Shown: positions 1 to 6,207 of the stretch, one piece after another
Layout of the letters: each line of letters begins with the position of its first letter
Position numbering within the stretch: position 1 is the first letter of the stretch
Assembly (NCBI RefSeq): GCF_014652455.1
Contig: NZ_BMYV01000001.1
Location: forward strand, 1,116,001-1,180,000
Length of the DNA stretch: 64,000 nucleotides
From: Litorimonas cladophorae
Lineage (GTDB): Bacteria > Pseudomonadota > Alphaproteobacteria > Caulobacterales > Maricaulaceae
Reading direction: 5' to 3'
The notes under the pieces: model-generated
What the model saw: only the letters and a program-made list of their open reading frames with translations
Databases searched by the model: none
What the model was told of the DNA's origin: nothing
Made by a program: the position numbers and the translations under genes

Positions 1-96
1 GCCCGCACCAAACCAACGCGATGCCGCAAGGCCAATACCGTGTCTGGCACTGGCACCCAAGGCGCCGCCCAACGCAACTGTCAAAAATGAACTCAT
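1..96 (-). CDS. crcB: CrcB/Fluc fluoride channel, N-terminal part (cut by window edge)
   Basis: Reading the minus strand from the ATG at 96 gives 32 residues, MSSFLTVALGGALGASARHG and onward to the window edge. A hydrophobic start followed by a GGALGASARH stretch is the usual N-terminus of CrcB/Fluc, a small four-helix channel that exports fluoride across the inner membrane as a dual-topology dimer. A purine-rich TAGGACGC lies just upstream of the ATG. The gene follows the Do-type protease with about 110 bases between them, on the same strand, so the two may be co-transcribed. Only the first quarter or so of the protein is present, so the rest of the channel cannot be checked. No fluoride riboswitch was recognised in the spacer. 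Confidence 0.8.
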   Translation of the reverse strand, partial: MSSFLTVALGGALGASARHGIGLAASRWFGAG

Positions 97-207
97 GAGC
101 GCGTCCTACCCGCGGGGCGGCGCTAGGCCAACCTAAAAGGGGCCCCAATGTCGGCGCTGCGCAGTGTTCACCTTGGCGTCAGCGCCCTCACGTGGCGAGA
201 GCCCCTT

Positions 208-1614
208 TTAATCTTGCGGTGGCAAATAGCGGATGGGCAGCGCGCCAATACGACCATCACGGTCAACTTGGACGTCCCAAACTGTGTCAAAAGGCTCAGA
301 TTTCAACAGGGATTCAAGCTGCCGCGTCGAAGATATATCGCTGTCATTGACGTTCAGAATAAAGTCCCCCGGACGGAGACGATTATAATTTGCCGCCGAC
401 CCACGACGGACCTTCAACACCATGACGCCCGACAAATAGGGATCAAAGCCCAGCTCTTCGCCCAAGGCAGGGCTCATATTGACGACCACTGCACCGTTAA
501 ACGGATGCACGCCTTCCAGCGCCCGTTCGTCGCGCTTTGGAGATTCTTGCGGTGTATCCACACGGACGCGCGCGACACGATTGGCCCCATTACGCACATA
601 TTCAACACGCGTAACTTCATCCCGTCGCAGTGTCGCAAGCTTAAACCGCAAACCACTGTCGTCATTGATATCGGTTCCGCCAACAGACAAGATAACGTCG
701 CCTTTATCTAAGCCTGCTTTTTCAGCCGGACCGCCGATCAAGATCTCGTTGATCACCGCGCCGCGTGCACGGTCCAGCCCCAAGGCGGCCGCCATGGTCG
801 CATCGACACTATTCGTACGTGCGCCAATCCAAGGGCGCACTATTCGACCTTCAGAGAGGGCCGAGTCGATCGCCCGTTCAACAAGCTCAGACGGAATGGC
901 GAAACCAATCCCATTTGATCCACCTGAGCGTGAAAAAATGGCGGTATTCACGCCAATCAACTCACCCTTGAGATTGACCAAAGCGCCCCCGGAATTGCCA
1001 GGATTAACGGCTGCATCGGTTTGAATAGCGCTGGAAATATCAGATACATTTGTTCGACCCAGCGCCGAAATTATGCCCGACGTCACGGTCTGACCCACGC
1101 CAAAGGGATTGCCGATAGCCAGAACGATATCGCCAATTTCTGGCTCGGTTTCGCCACCCACAAGCAAAGTTGGCATTTGCTCACCCTGTGTATCAATCCG
1201 CAAAACGGCGAGATCGGTTTCTTCGTCTTGCGCGATAACTTTCGCTTCAAATTCGCGACGGTCATTTAAGACGACCTTCAGCTCATCCGCGCCTTTGACG
1301 ACATGGGCGTTCGTCACAATAATGCCGTTGCTGCGAACGATTACACCCGAGCCCAGGGAGTTTTCAACGCGGCTACGCGGGGCGCGCTGCATCCCAAACA
1401 TCTGATCAAAAAAGGACGACCGACCACGAGTTTGCACAGTTCGAGACGTGAAAATATTGACCACCGCTGGCGCGGCTTGTTTGACAACGGGCGAATAGGA
1501 CAGCTGAACTTCGACTTGGGAACTTGGAACGACTCGCGTGACCTGATCTGCCGACGCGGATGGCGATGTCAGAAGCGCCGTTGCGGCAAGAAGAGAGGGC
1601 AATAATTTTTTCAT
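208..1614 (-). CDS. Do-family (DegP/DegQ-like) periplasmic serine endoprotease
   Basis: Trypsin-like protease with two PDZ domains that degrades or refolds damaged envelope proteins. The N-terminus from the ATG at 1614 is a signal peptide (MKKLLPSLLAATALL, cleavage near SASA-DQ). Numbering from a GTG two codons upstream, the catalytic triad is His106 (TNAHVV), Asp136 (ETDLAVL) and Ser210 (GNSGGAL). The PDZ domains follow at about 270-360 and 375-465. The length of about 468 residues is normal for the family. The ATG is preferred because the signal peptide starts there, though no clear Shine-Dalgarno is seen. The leader holds a GC-rich hairpin (listed separately). A DegP versus DegQ versus MucD assignment is not possible from sequence alone. 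Confidence 0.95.
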   Translation of the reverse strand: MKKLLPSLLAATALLTSPSASADQVTRVVPSSQVEVQLSYSPVVKQAAPAVVNIFTSRTVQTRGRSSFFDQMFGMQRAPRSRVENSLGSGVIVRSNGIIVTNAHVVKGADELKVVLNDRREFEAKVIAQDEETDLAVLRIDTQGEQMPTLLVGGETEPEIGDIVLAIGNPFGVGQTVTSGIISALGRTNVSDISSAIQTDAAVNPGNSGGALVNLKGELIGVNTAIFSRSGGSNGIGFAIPSELVERAIDSALSEGRIVRPWIGARTNSVDATMAAALGLDRARGAVINEILIGGPAEKAGLDKGDVILSVGGTDINDDSGLRFKLATLRRDEVTRVEYVRNGANRVARVRVDTPQESPKRDERALEGVHPFNGAVVVNMSPALGEELGFDPYLSGVMVLKVRRGSAANYNRLRPGDFILNVNDSDISSTRQLESLLKSEPFDTVWDVQVDRDGRIGALPIRYLPPQD

Positions 1615-1632
1615 GCACACAACATAGGAGCA

Positions 1633-1658
1633 CCCGCCCCGGGGTTCAAAGGGGCGGG
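1633..1658 (-). promoter_or_regulatory. GC-rich hairpin in the leader of the Do-type protease gene
   Basis: CCCGCCCC (1633-1640) and GGGGCGGG (1651-1658) form a perfect 8-bp stem with a 10-base loop, about 18 bases upstream of the protease ATG. No T-run follows it on the minus strand, so it is not a standard intrinsic terminator. It could still weaken read-through from the upstream gene or affect translation of the protease. Function unknown. Confidence 0.4.
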
Positions 1659-1726
1659 CGCAGAATCTTGACCTATTGTAATCACATCCAGCGATGACAG
1701 GACCAAGTTCGGATTCTCAGTTTTAA

Positions 1727-2884
1727 CTATTCCGTTTCGTCAGTTGAGGAGAAGACAAAGGACGAACGAACAGAGACGTTCGAACGTTCACATTTGGCCT
1801 GCGCCGACTCGCCCCGATCAGTTTGATTGTGATAGCGATAGTCCCTGTTCAATCGATCAAGAATGGCGATACAATTTTCAACCTTTTGCGCAGCGGTTGC
1901 CGCCGGATTATTGCGACGGAATTCCGCCTGTAAGGCACCTGCTTTCATGCGGCGCGCTTTGGCTTTGCGGGTTCGAATATCGACAGAACTGTCGGCCATC
2001 AGCGCTTCAATTTCGGCGTCTACATCCTCGTAAAATTCGGGGGCTGGACCGAAGCTAAACGCGTCAACTGACGACCCGGATATAATTGTGTCGTTTAGAA
2101 CAGCTCCATCCTTACGGTCTAAAATAAACCGTCGCACATCGCCGTTTTCACCAAACTTAAGCTCATCAATCCATTCAAAGCCGCCATCCTCATCCGAGAG
2201 GCGGCCCGTCATTGCGCCCCGGATAAATTCCTGAATTTTCGCACGACTGTCACCGTCAAGGGTGCCACCGTCGCCGGCAACGTCTATCGTTTTATTCCCC
2301 ACAATGATTTTGACATTTTCGGGAAAGTCAGGACTTTCGAATTCACCGTTTTTGAGGATAATGCGGCTGACGCCTTTTAATTCGCTCAGCCCTTCCAAGC
2401 TGCTGAGAGCGCTTAATCCCTCTAACCCTTTTAGCCCCTCTAAGGCTTTCAGTCCTTCCAGAGACTTTAGACTGTCCAATCCGTCTAAATCGATGTTGGG
2501 AATGTCAACGGTTTGACCGTCTTCATAGGTCAGCTGGTAGGACCCGTCCTCTTTCATCTCCAAGTCAACTTGCTGGCGCTCGCCGCCTTCAAGAATGCGA
2601 TAGGCCTTCTTCTCTCCGTCTTCATCGATGATTTCGTAGCTTTGACCTTTCATCGCCTCACCGTCGATATGTATATCGAAGCCCATAATTTTGTCTGGGT
2701 GGTCAGCCGCTATTGTGATCGGCGCGGTGAGCATTGCCACCGCCCCGATCAGGCCCAAGGCCATCGCTCGGCTCCGCTTGGTCACAGGTCTGGCACGACC
2801 CAATGTTTCCAAGCGATCGGCGATAGGATGAGCCATGCCCAATGTCAGGGGATCAGACACCCCGAAGTTCAGCCAATTTTTCAT
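1727..2884 (-). CDS. Membrane-anchored sensor-like protein, probable detached C-terminal part of an M56 (BlaR1-like) receptor
   Basis: 385 residues with a strong Shine-Dalgarno (AAGGAGACGAAGAATG). Residues 18-58 read AHPIADRLETLGRARPV, then a basic stretch and one hydrophobic helix (MALGLIGAVAMLTAPITIA). In single-chain M56/BlaR1 sensors a HP-x(3)-R-x(2)-L motif and a fourth helix normally follow the protease domain directly. Here the preceding gene ends just before this point, so the sensor appears divided in two. After the helix comes a predicted periplasmic region, then a leucine repeat at residues 131-171 with a unit like LEGLKA, then an acidic C-terminal half with no family I recognise. 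It is the third gene of the BlaI-M56 operon. Its ligand is unknown. Confidence 0.7.
   Translation of the reverse strand: MKNWLNFGVSDPLTLGMAHPIADRLETLGRARPVTKRSRAMALGLIGAVAMLTAPITIAADHPDKIMGFDIHIDGEAMKGQSYEIIDEDGEKKAYRILEGGERQQVDLEMKEDGSYQLTYEDGQTVDIPNIDLDGLDSLKSLEGLKALEGLKGLEGLSALSSLEGLSELKGVSRIILKNGEFESPDFPENVKIIVGNKTIDVAGDGGTLDGDSRAKIQEFIRGAMTGRLSDEDGGFEWIDELKFGENGDVRRFILDRKDGAVLNDTIISGSSVDAFSFGPAPEFYEDVDAEIEALMADSSVDIRTRKAKARRMKAGALQAEFRRNNPAATAAQKVENCIAILDRLNRDYRYHNQTDRGESAQAKCERSNVSVRSSFVFSSTDETE
2372..2494 (-). repeat. In-frame Leu-Glu-Gly-Leu type repeat inside the sensor-like protein
   Basis: This stretch encodes residues 131-171, where leucine recurs every third residue in units such as LDGLDSLKSLEGL and LKALEGLKGLEGL. 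The DNA repeats are imperfect (cttttagcccctctaaggc type units). The period of three does not match the usual 20-29 residue leucine-rich repeat, so it may be a short coiled or solenoid segment. Confidence 0.6.
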
Positions 2885-2900
2885 TCTTCGTCTCCTTTAG

Positions 2901-3875
2901 TCATATTTCGTCTCCATTCGAAATTTCAGTGTCGGCACCGGCCTGTGTGTCCGCCAAGGATAAAGCCAATTGGCCAAGTTTGCCGCTATTTCCAGTCGTT
3001 TGGCGGGCCGCTTTAACCAATGTCTCGGCATAGGAATGGGTCGTGGCTTGCCCAGTCACTTTGACCACATAGGCATCACATGCGGCTTCTTGATCGGCGC
3101 GCAATCGGTGAGACGCGAAATGAACCAAGGGGTTCGGCCAATTCACCGCACGAAACATCAGGACCCCGCAGGCCACCCATAAATCTTTGCGCTTTAAATG
3201 CGACAATTCATGGATCAGCGCGAAGTTACGTTGCTGCGGGTTGAAATCAGTCTCAAAACTTTTGGGCAGGACCACCACGGGATTGAATACACCCGTGATC
3301 AGCGGTCCAACATTCTGATGAGAGATGCGCACGTCTGGGGATTTTGAAAGCGATACGCGCGTTGCTGCCGACTTTACTTCTGCGAGAAGCGCAGCACTGG
3401 TGACGTCACTATTGGCGAATAAACGCAATTTGAACTGCCGCTGCTGATAAAGCTGATAGCCCAACCACAGCACCGCCACACTTGCCCAGAGGCCCAAGAT
3501 TACCATCAAGATCGAAACATCACTCCCCTGAAAGGCTGACCCCTGAAAAACTGAGGCATCCGATAAGAAGGGCGTCAGATCCTCTGGACGGGATTGACCG
3601 ACCGTTCTAGGTAAGCCCGCTGCCAAATCAACCGCCGCCGCAGGCTGGGCAGCTGGACGAAACGCAGCCGGCACCCAGCTTTCAGGGATAGCCAAAACAG
3701 GTAGGCACATTCGAATGAGCGGCAGGCTCCACAAAGCATAGGTCGCATTGGCCCCAAACCAACGTGCAAAGGGCCGACGGATCAGAAGGATGCCAAAGAT
3801 CAAAAGGCTCACGACCAGCCCCGTCTCGACGAGCCAGCGAACAAAGGGTTCGGTGTCTGACAGGGCGCTGATCAT
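2901..3875 (-). CDS. M56-family (BlaR1/MecR1-like) membrane metalloprotease, N-terminal receptor half
   Basis: 324 residues. Hydrophobic helices lie at about 14-33, 45-63 and 119-140. The zinc site is HELSH at 222-226, with the likely third ligand Glu263 in RADQEAACDAY. In BlaR1/MecR1 systems such a protease senses an outside signal and triggers cleavage of the BlaI-type repressor. This protein stops at residue 324 (NGDEI), shortly after YAETLVKAA, and lacks the fourth helix and sensor domain normal in the family. Both seem to be supplied by the next cistron, 16 bases downstream. Its ATG overlaps the stop of the BlaI-like gene by 4 bases (ATGA). No beta-lactamase gene is nearby, so the substrate and signal are open. 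Confidence 0.9.
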   Translation of the reverse strand: MISALSDTEPFVRWLVETGLVVSLLIFGILLIRRPFARWFGANATYALWSLPLIRMCLPVLAIPESWVPAAFRPAAQPAAAVDLAAGLPRTVGQSRPEDLTPFLSDASVFQGSAFQGSDVSILMVILGLWASVAVLWLGYQLYQQRQFKLRLFANSDVTSAALLAEVKSAATRVSLSKSPDVRISHQNVGPLITGVFNPVVVLPKSFETDFNPQQRNFALIHELSHLKRKDLWVACGVLMFRAVNWPNPLVHFASHRLRADQEAACDAYVVKVTGQATTHSYAETLVKAARQTTGNSGKLGQLALSLADTQAGADTEISNGDEI

Positions 3876-4240
3876 TTTTTCAGCTTTTCCAAAAGCGCTT
3901 CGATTTCGGCAATATCTTCATCCGTTAGACCGTTACCTTCGGCCAAATGCGCAACCAATGGCGCGGCGCGGCCGCCAAATAAACGTTCCGCAAATTTGCG
4001 GGTTGCGGGGCCAGCGTAACTGTCCCGACTGATGGCGGGCGTGTAGAGGAAACGTCGTCCATCCAGTTCCGTTGACAAAGCGCCCTTCTCAACCAAACGC
4101 GATAACAGCGTTTTCACGGTTCGATCGGACCAATCTTTCTTGGTCGCCAATCGCGTCGCAACTTCAGACGCACCCAGCGGCGATTCGCGCCAGAGGACAT
4201 TCATCACGTCCAGTTCAGATTGGCTAATCTTTGCTTTCAC
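3872..4240 (-). CDS. BlaI/MecI/CopY-family transcriptional repressor
   Basis: 122 residues, the usual size of BlaI. A winged helix fills residues 1-75 (SQSELDVMNVLW at the N-terminus, then DWSDRTVKTLLSRLVEKGAL as recognition helix and wing). The C-terminal half is the helical dimerisation region. The start is GTG at 4240, with AAGGA eight bases upstream. Two BlaI-type operators overlap the predicted promoter, so autorepression is likely. It heads an operon with the M56 protease and the sensor-like protein. In this family the repressor is inactivated by cleavage in the dimerisation region after receptor activation; that step is inferred here, not seen. Confidence 0.92.
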   Translation of the reverse strand: MKAKISQSELDVMNVLWRESPLGASEVATRLATKKDWSDRTVKTLLSRLVEKGALSTELDGRRFLYTPAISRDSYAGPATRKFAERLFGGRAAPLVAHLAEGNGLTDEDIAEIEALLEKLKK

Positions 4241-4270
4241 TACGGATCCTTAGATATCGACTGGATTATC

Positions 4271-4312
4271 GATTACACATGTAGTCGTATTAAAGACCAC
4301 AGATGTAGTCAA
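4271..4312 (-). promoter_or_regulatory. Promoter with two BlaI-type operators for the BlaI-M56 operon
   Basis: On the minus strand TTGACT (4307-4312) and TACGAC (4284-4289) are 17 bases apart and fit -35 and -10 boxes, the -10 being weak. Two related 16-mers overlap them: GATTACACATGTAGTC (4271-4286) over the -10, and GACCACAGATGTAGTC (4295-4310) over the -35. The first contains TACA-N2-TGTA, the core known for BlaI/MecI operators. Their starts are 24 bases apart. Confidence 0.7.
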
Positions 4313-4313
4313 A

Positions 4314-4348
4314 TGAAAAAATAGAAAGCCCGAGACAAAGCCCGGGCT
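4314..4348 (-). terminator. Intrinsic terminator after the small secreted protein gene
   Basis: On the minus strand AGCCCG (4343-4348) pairs with CGGGCT (4327-4332) and is followed by TTCTATTTTTT. It sits about 30 bases past the stop of the 4380-4844 gene and just before the BlaI promoter, so it would insulate the BlaI operon. Confidence 0.7.
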
Positions 4349-4379
4349 CAAAATCAGTTTCAGAACGTGAAGGGTTAGC

Positions 4380-4844
4380 TTAGTTGTTCAAAGTCGCCGC
4401 ATGCGGCATGCCATTAAAGATTGGATCGAGGTAAGTGGATCGACCACCGCCTTCCCAATTTGAAACATTCTTTATGCAAAAGCGCTTGATTTCAGGCGCT
4501 TGCCCGCGCGCCTCGCGTTTGGCTTCTGCCCGCTCAAAAGCACGAATTTCAGACAGGGTAGATGCCGCGCCATTTGCACAGGCCGCGATCACATCGGTTG
4601 GTGTTGTATTTGGAACTTGGGTGAATTCTGCGCGGTTGTAAGCGCGATAATTCACACTGACATAGTTTCCAGCCAGGTATTTAACGAAGACCATACGGCG
4701 ATATTGCGCATTATCGCTAGGCCCAGACTCGATCAGAAGAATCGGGCTGATGTCTGCAGATTGCGCAAAAGCAGGCGCGGAAAATCCCGCGATGCATATA
4801 GAGGCTAAAGCCGAATTTAAGGCGTTTTTAAAGGTAGGTTTCAT
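4380..4844 (-). CDS. Small secreted protein of unknown function
   Basis: 154 residues from the ATG at 4844, which has GGGAG eight bases upstream. A longer reading to 4859 is possible but unlikely, because the signal peptide starts at MKPTFKNALNSALASICIAG and ends near AFAQS. The mature part has two cysteines (AACANG and RFCIKN) that may form a disulfide, and a basic/acidic stretch FERAEAKREARGQ. No family was recognised. It is a single gene with its own terminator, between the BlaI operon and a divergent plus-strand gene. Confidence 0.75.
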   Translation of the reverse strand: MKPTFKNALNSALASICIAGFSAPAFAQSADISPILLIESGPSDNAQYRRMVFVKYLAGNYVSVNYRAYNRAEFTQVPNTTPTDVIAACANGAASTLSEIRAFERAEAKREARGQAPEIKRFCIKNVSNWEGGGRSTYLDPIFNGMPHAATLNN

Positions 4845-4996
4845 GTGAGGCTCCCACAAAGTCCAGTTACAGCCTTCCCTATAAGCAAGTTAAGGGCCGA
4901 ATAGAGGCACCATAGGCTTAATTATCATTAACCTATGCTGAATTTTCACCTGACTCTCCGCTTTTCATCCAAGGAAAACCAACCAATAGAGGCGAC

Positions 4997-5473
4997 ATGG
5001 CCCGCCCTTATCGACATAAACGCAGCGCAGAGTTTTTAACAACGTCCTCAGATACCTCGCCTTCTGTGGAGAGCCTGGCCTTCGATTTTGAAGACGCCGA
5101 CACGGATGAGATCGAGATCAGGCAAGCTTGGCGCATTTTGGTTGAACGGACCCTCCCCGATGCCGCTGATCTGCATCAGGGTTGGCCTGTTTATCGCAAC
5201 CATTGTTTTGGGCGCATTCTCTTAGACAATGCGGTCGGACAATTTTGGCGCGACGTTATAAAACCGCCTGCATGGAAAAATACGCCACTGCCCGTCTTGC
5301 AAACTGCAATAGATTTAGGCGAAGGGATTTTGAACGGCGACGTCGATATTTGGGCCTTGAATGATGCGAGCCTTTTGATGCGGGGCAAGCCACTCCACGG
5401 GAAAGTCGCAGCCAAACGCACCCGACGAAAGCAGGCGCGTTTTACGTCTAAAAAAGGAACGAAATCGCGCTAG
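4997..5473 (+). CDS. Conserved-looking hypothetical protein, cytoplasmic
   Basis: 158 residues starting at ATG 4997, with no signal peptide or membrane helix. The middle has aromatic and histidine-rich motifs (WPVYRNHCFGRILLDNAVGQ, then PAWKNTPLPVLQTAIDLGEG), which look like a folded domain. The C-terminus is strongly basic (KRTRRKQARFTSKKGTKSR), which might bind nucleic acid. I do not recognise the family. Its stop codon and that of the convergent DUF2807 gene share the four bases CTAG at 5470-5473. Confidence 0.7.
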   Translation: MARPYRHKRSAEFLTTSSDTSPSVESLAFDFEDADTDEIEIRQAWRILVERTLPDAADLHQGWPVYRNHCFGRILLDNAVGQFWRDVIKPPAWKNTPLPVLQTAIDLGEGILNGDVDIWALNDASLLMRGKPLHGKVAAKRTRRKQARFTSKKGTKSR

Positions 5474-6129
5474 CGAATGTGGACCTTGGATAAGAAGGCT
5501 GAGGACTTTTGCACGACATCTGGATTACCGTATACGTCGATCTGTCCCATGCCTGCCGCATTCGCGTCGACGCGGTCAGAGGCATAGACCGAAGCTTCGC
5601 CCATTCCGGCTAAGTTCACTTCGACGTCACGGCATTTAAGGTCTTTCGCGTCCAACTCGCCAATTCCCGCCATATCAATGACGAGATCGCCGCATTTTCC
5701 GCTCAAGTCTAATTCTCCCACGCCTGCGAACTCCAACTCGAACTCATCGGTGTCAATGCGAGAAACATCGCCAGAGACGACACCCGCAATTTCCATCGCC
5801 TTAAGGCTCGGAAGGGTCACGACTGCATTCACGCCGTGATTATTATTGTTTTTGCGACCTTCATTGTCTTTGCGGCCCAAAACGAGGGCACCATTTTCGA
5901 CATAGACATGTATTTTATCCATGTCTTTTTTGGTGCCTGAGGTTTCGACGGAAAAGCCGTCGCCGACCTTCACGTCCAGATGGTAGACACCCTCGATGGT
6001 GATTTTGTCGAACCCTTTGAGGTCATAGGATTCTTCGACTTCAACCTCTACGTCATGCGCAAAGACAGAAGGGGCAGTCAATAGAACGGCCATGGCACTG
6101 GCGGCTCCAATCAATGTTTTAAACGACAT
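5470..6129 (-). CDS. Secreted DUF2807 (head GIN domain) protein
   Basis: 219 residues with a signal peptide (MSFKTLIGAASAMAVLLTAPSVFA, then HDVEVEVEES). Residues 35-215 match the pattern of DUF2807 proteins: an opening FDKITIEGVYHLDVKVG, then short beta strands with repeats such as AGVGELDLSG, AGIGELDAKD, AGMGEASVYA and AGMGQIDVYG. This predicts a right-handed beta helix. The family is a putative envelope protein of unknown role. AAAGGAGAG lies just upstream of the ATG. The gene has an unusually clear promoter framed by two inverted repeats, which points to a dedicated repressor not encoded beside it. Confidence 0.88.
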   Translation of the reverse strand: MSFKTLIGAASAMAVLLTAPSVFAHDVEVEVEESYDLKGFDKITIEGVYHLDVKVGDGFSVETSGTKKDMDKIHVYVENGALVLGRKDNEGRKNNNNHGVNAVVTLPSLKAMEIAGVVSGDVSRIDTDEFELEFAGVGELDLSGKCGDLVIDMAGIGELDAKDLKCRDVEVNLAGMGEASVYASDRVDANAAGMGQIDVYGNPDVVQKSSAFLSKVHIR

Positions 6130-6141
6130 AAGTCTCTCCTT

Positions 6142-6204
6142 TATCGATATTCGATATAGGAAAGAAACCTAAGCACGTCAATATAATTATCGAAAAACGA
6201 TAAT
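6142..6204 (-). promoter_or_regulatory. Promoter of the DUF2807 gene with two TATCGA-type inverted repeats
   Basis: On the minus strand TTGACG (6176-6181) and TATATC (6153-6158) are 17 bases apart, a good sigma-70 type pair. A perfect repeat TATCGA-N3-TCGATA (6142-6156) overlaps the -10. A second, ATTATCG-N5-CGATAAT (6186-6204), lies just upstream of the -35. Both share the half-site TATCG, so they are likely operator copies for one regulator. The second repeat directly follows the ileS stop but is too AT-rich for a good terminator. Confidence 0.65.
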
Positions 6205-6207
6205 TTA

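Noticed and set aside
148-711. 187-codon plus-strand frame opposite the Do-type protease
   Set aside because: It is antisense to a clear protease gene with all catalytic motifs; a shadow frame.
4918-4931. TTAA-N6-TTAA resembling a CtrA binding site upstream of the 4997 gene
   Set aside because: CtrA sites need seven bases between the half-sites; this has six.
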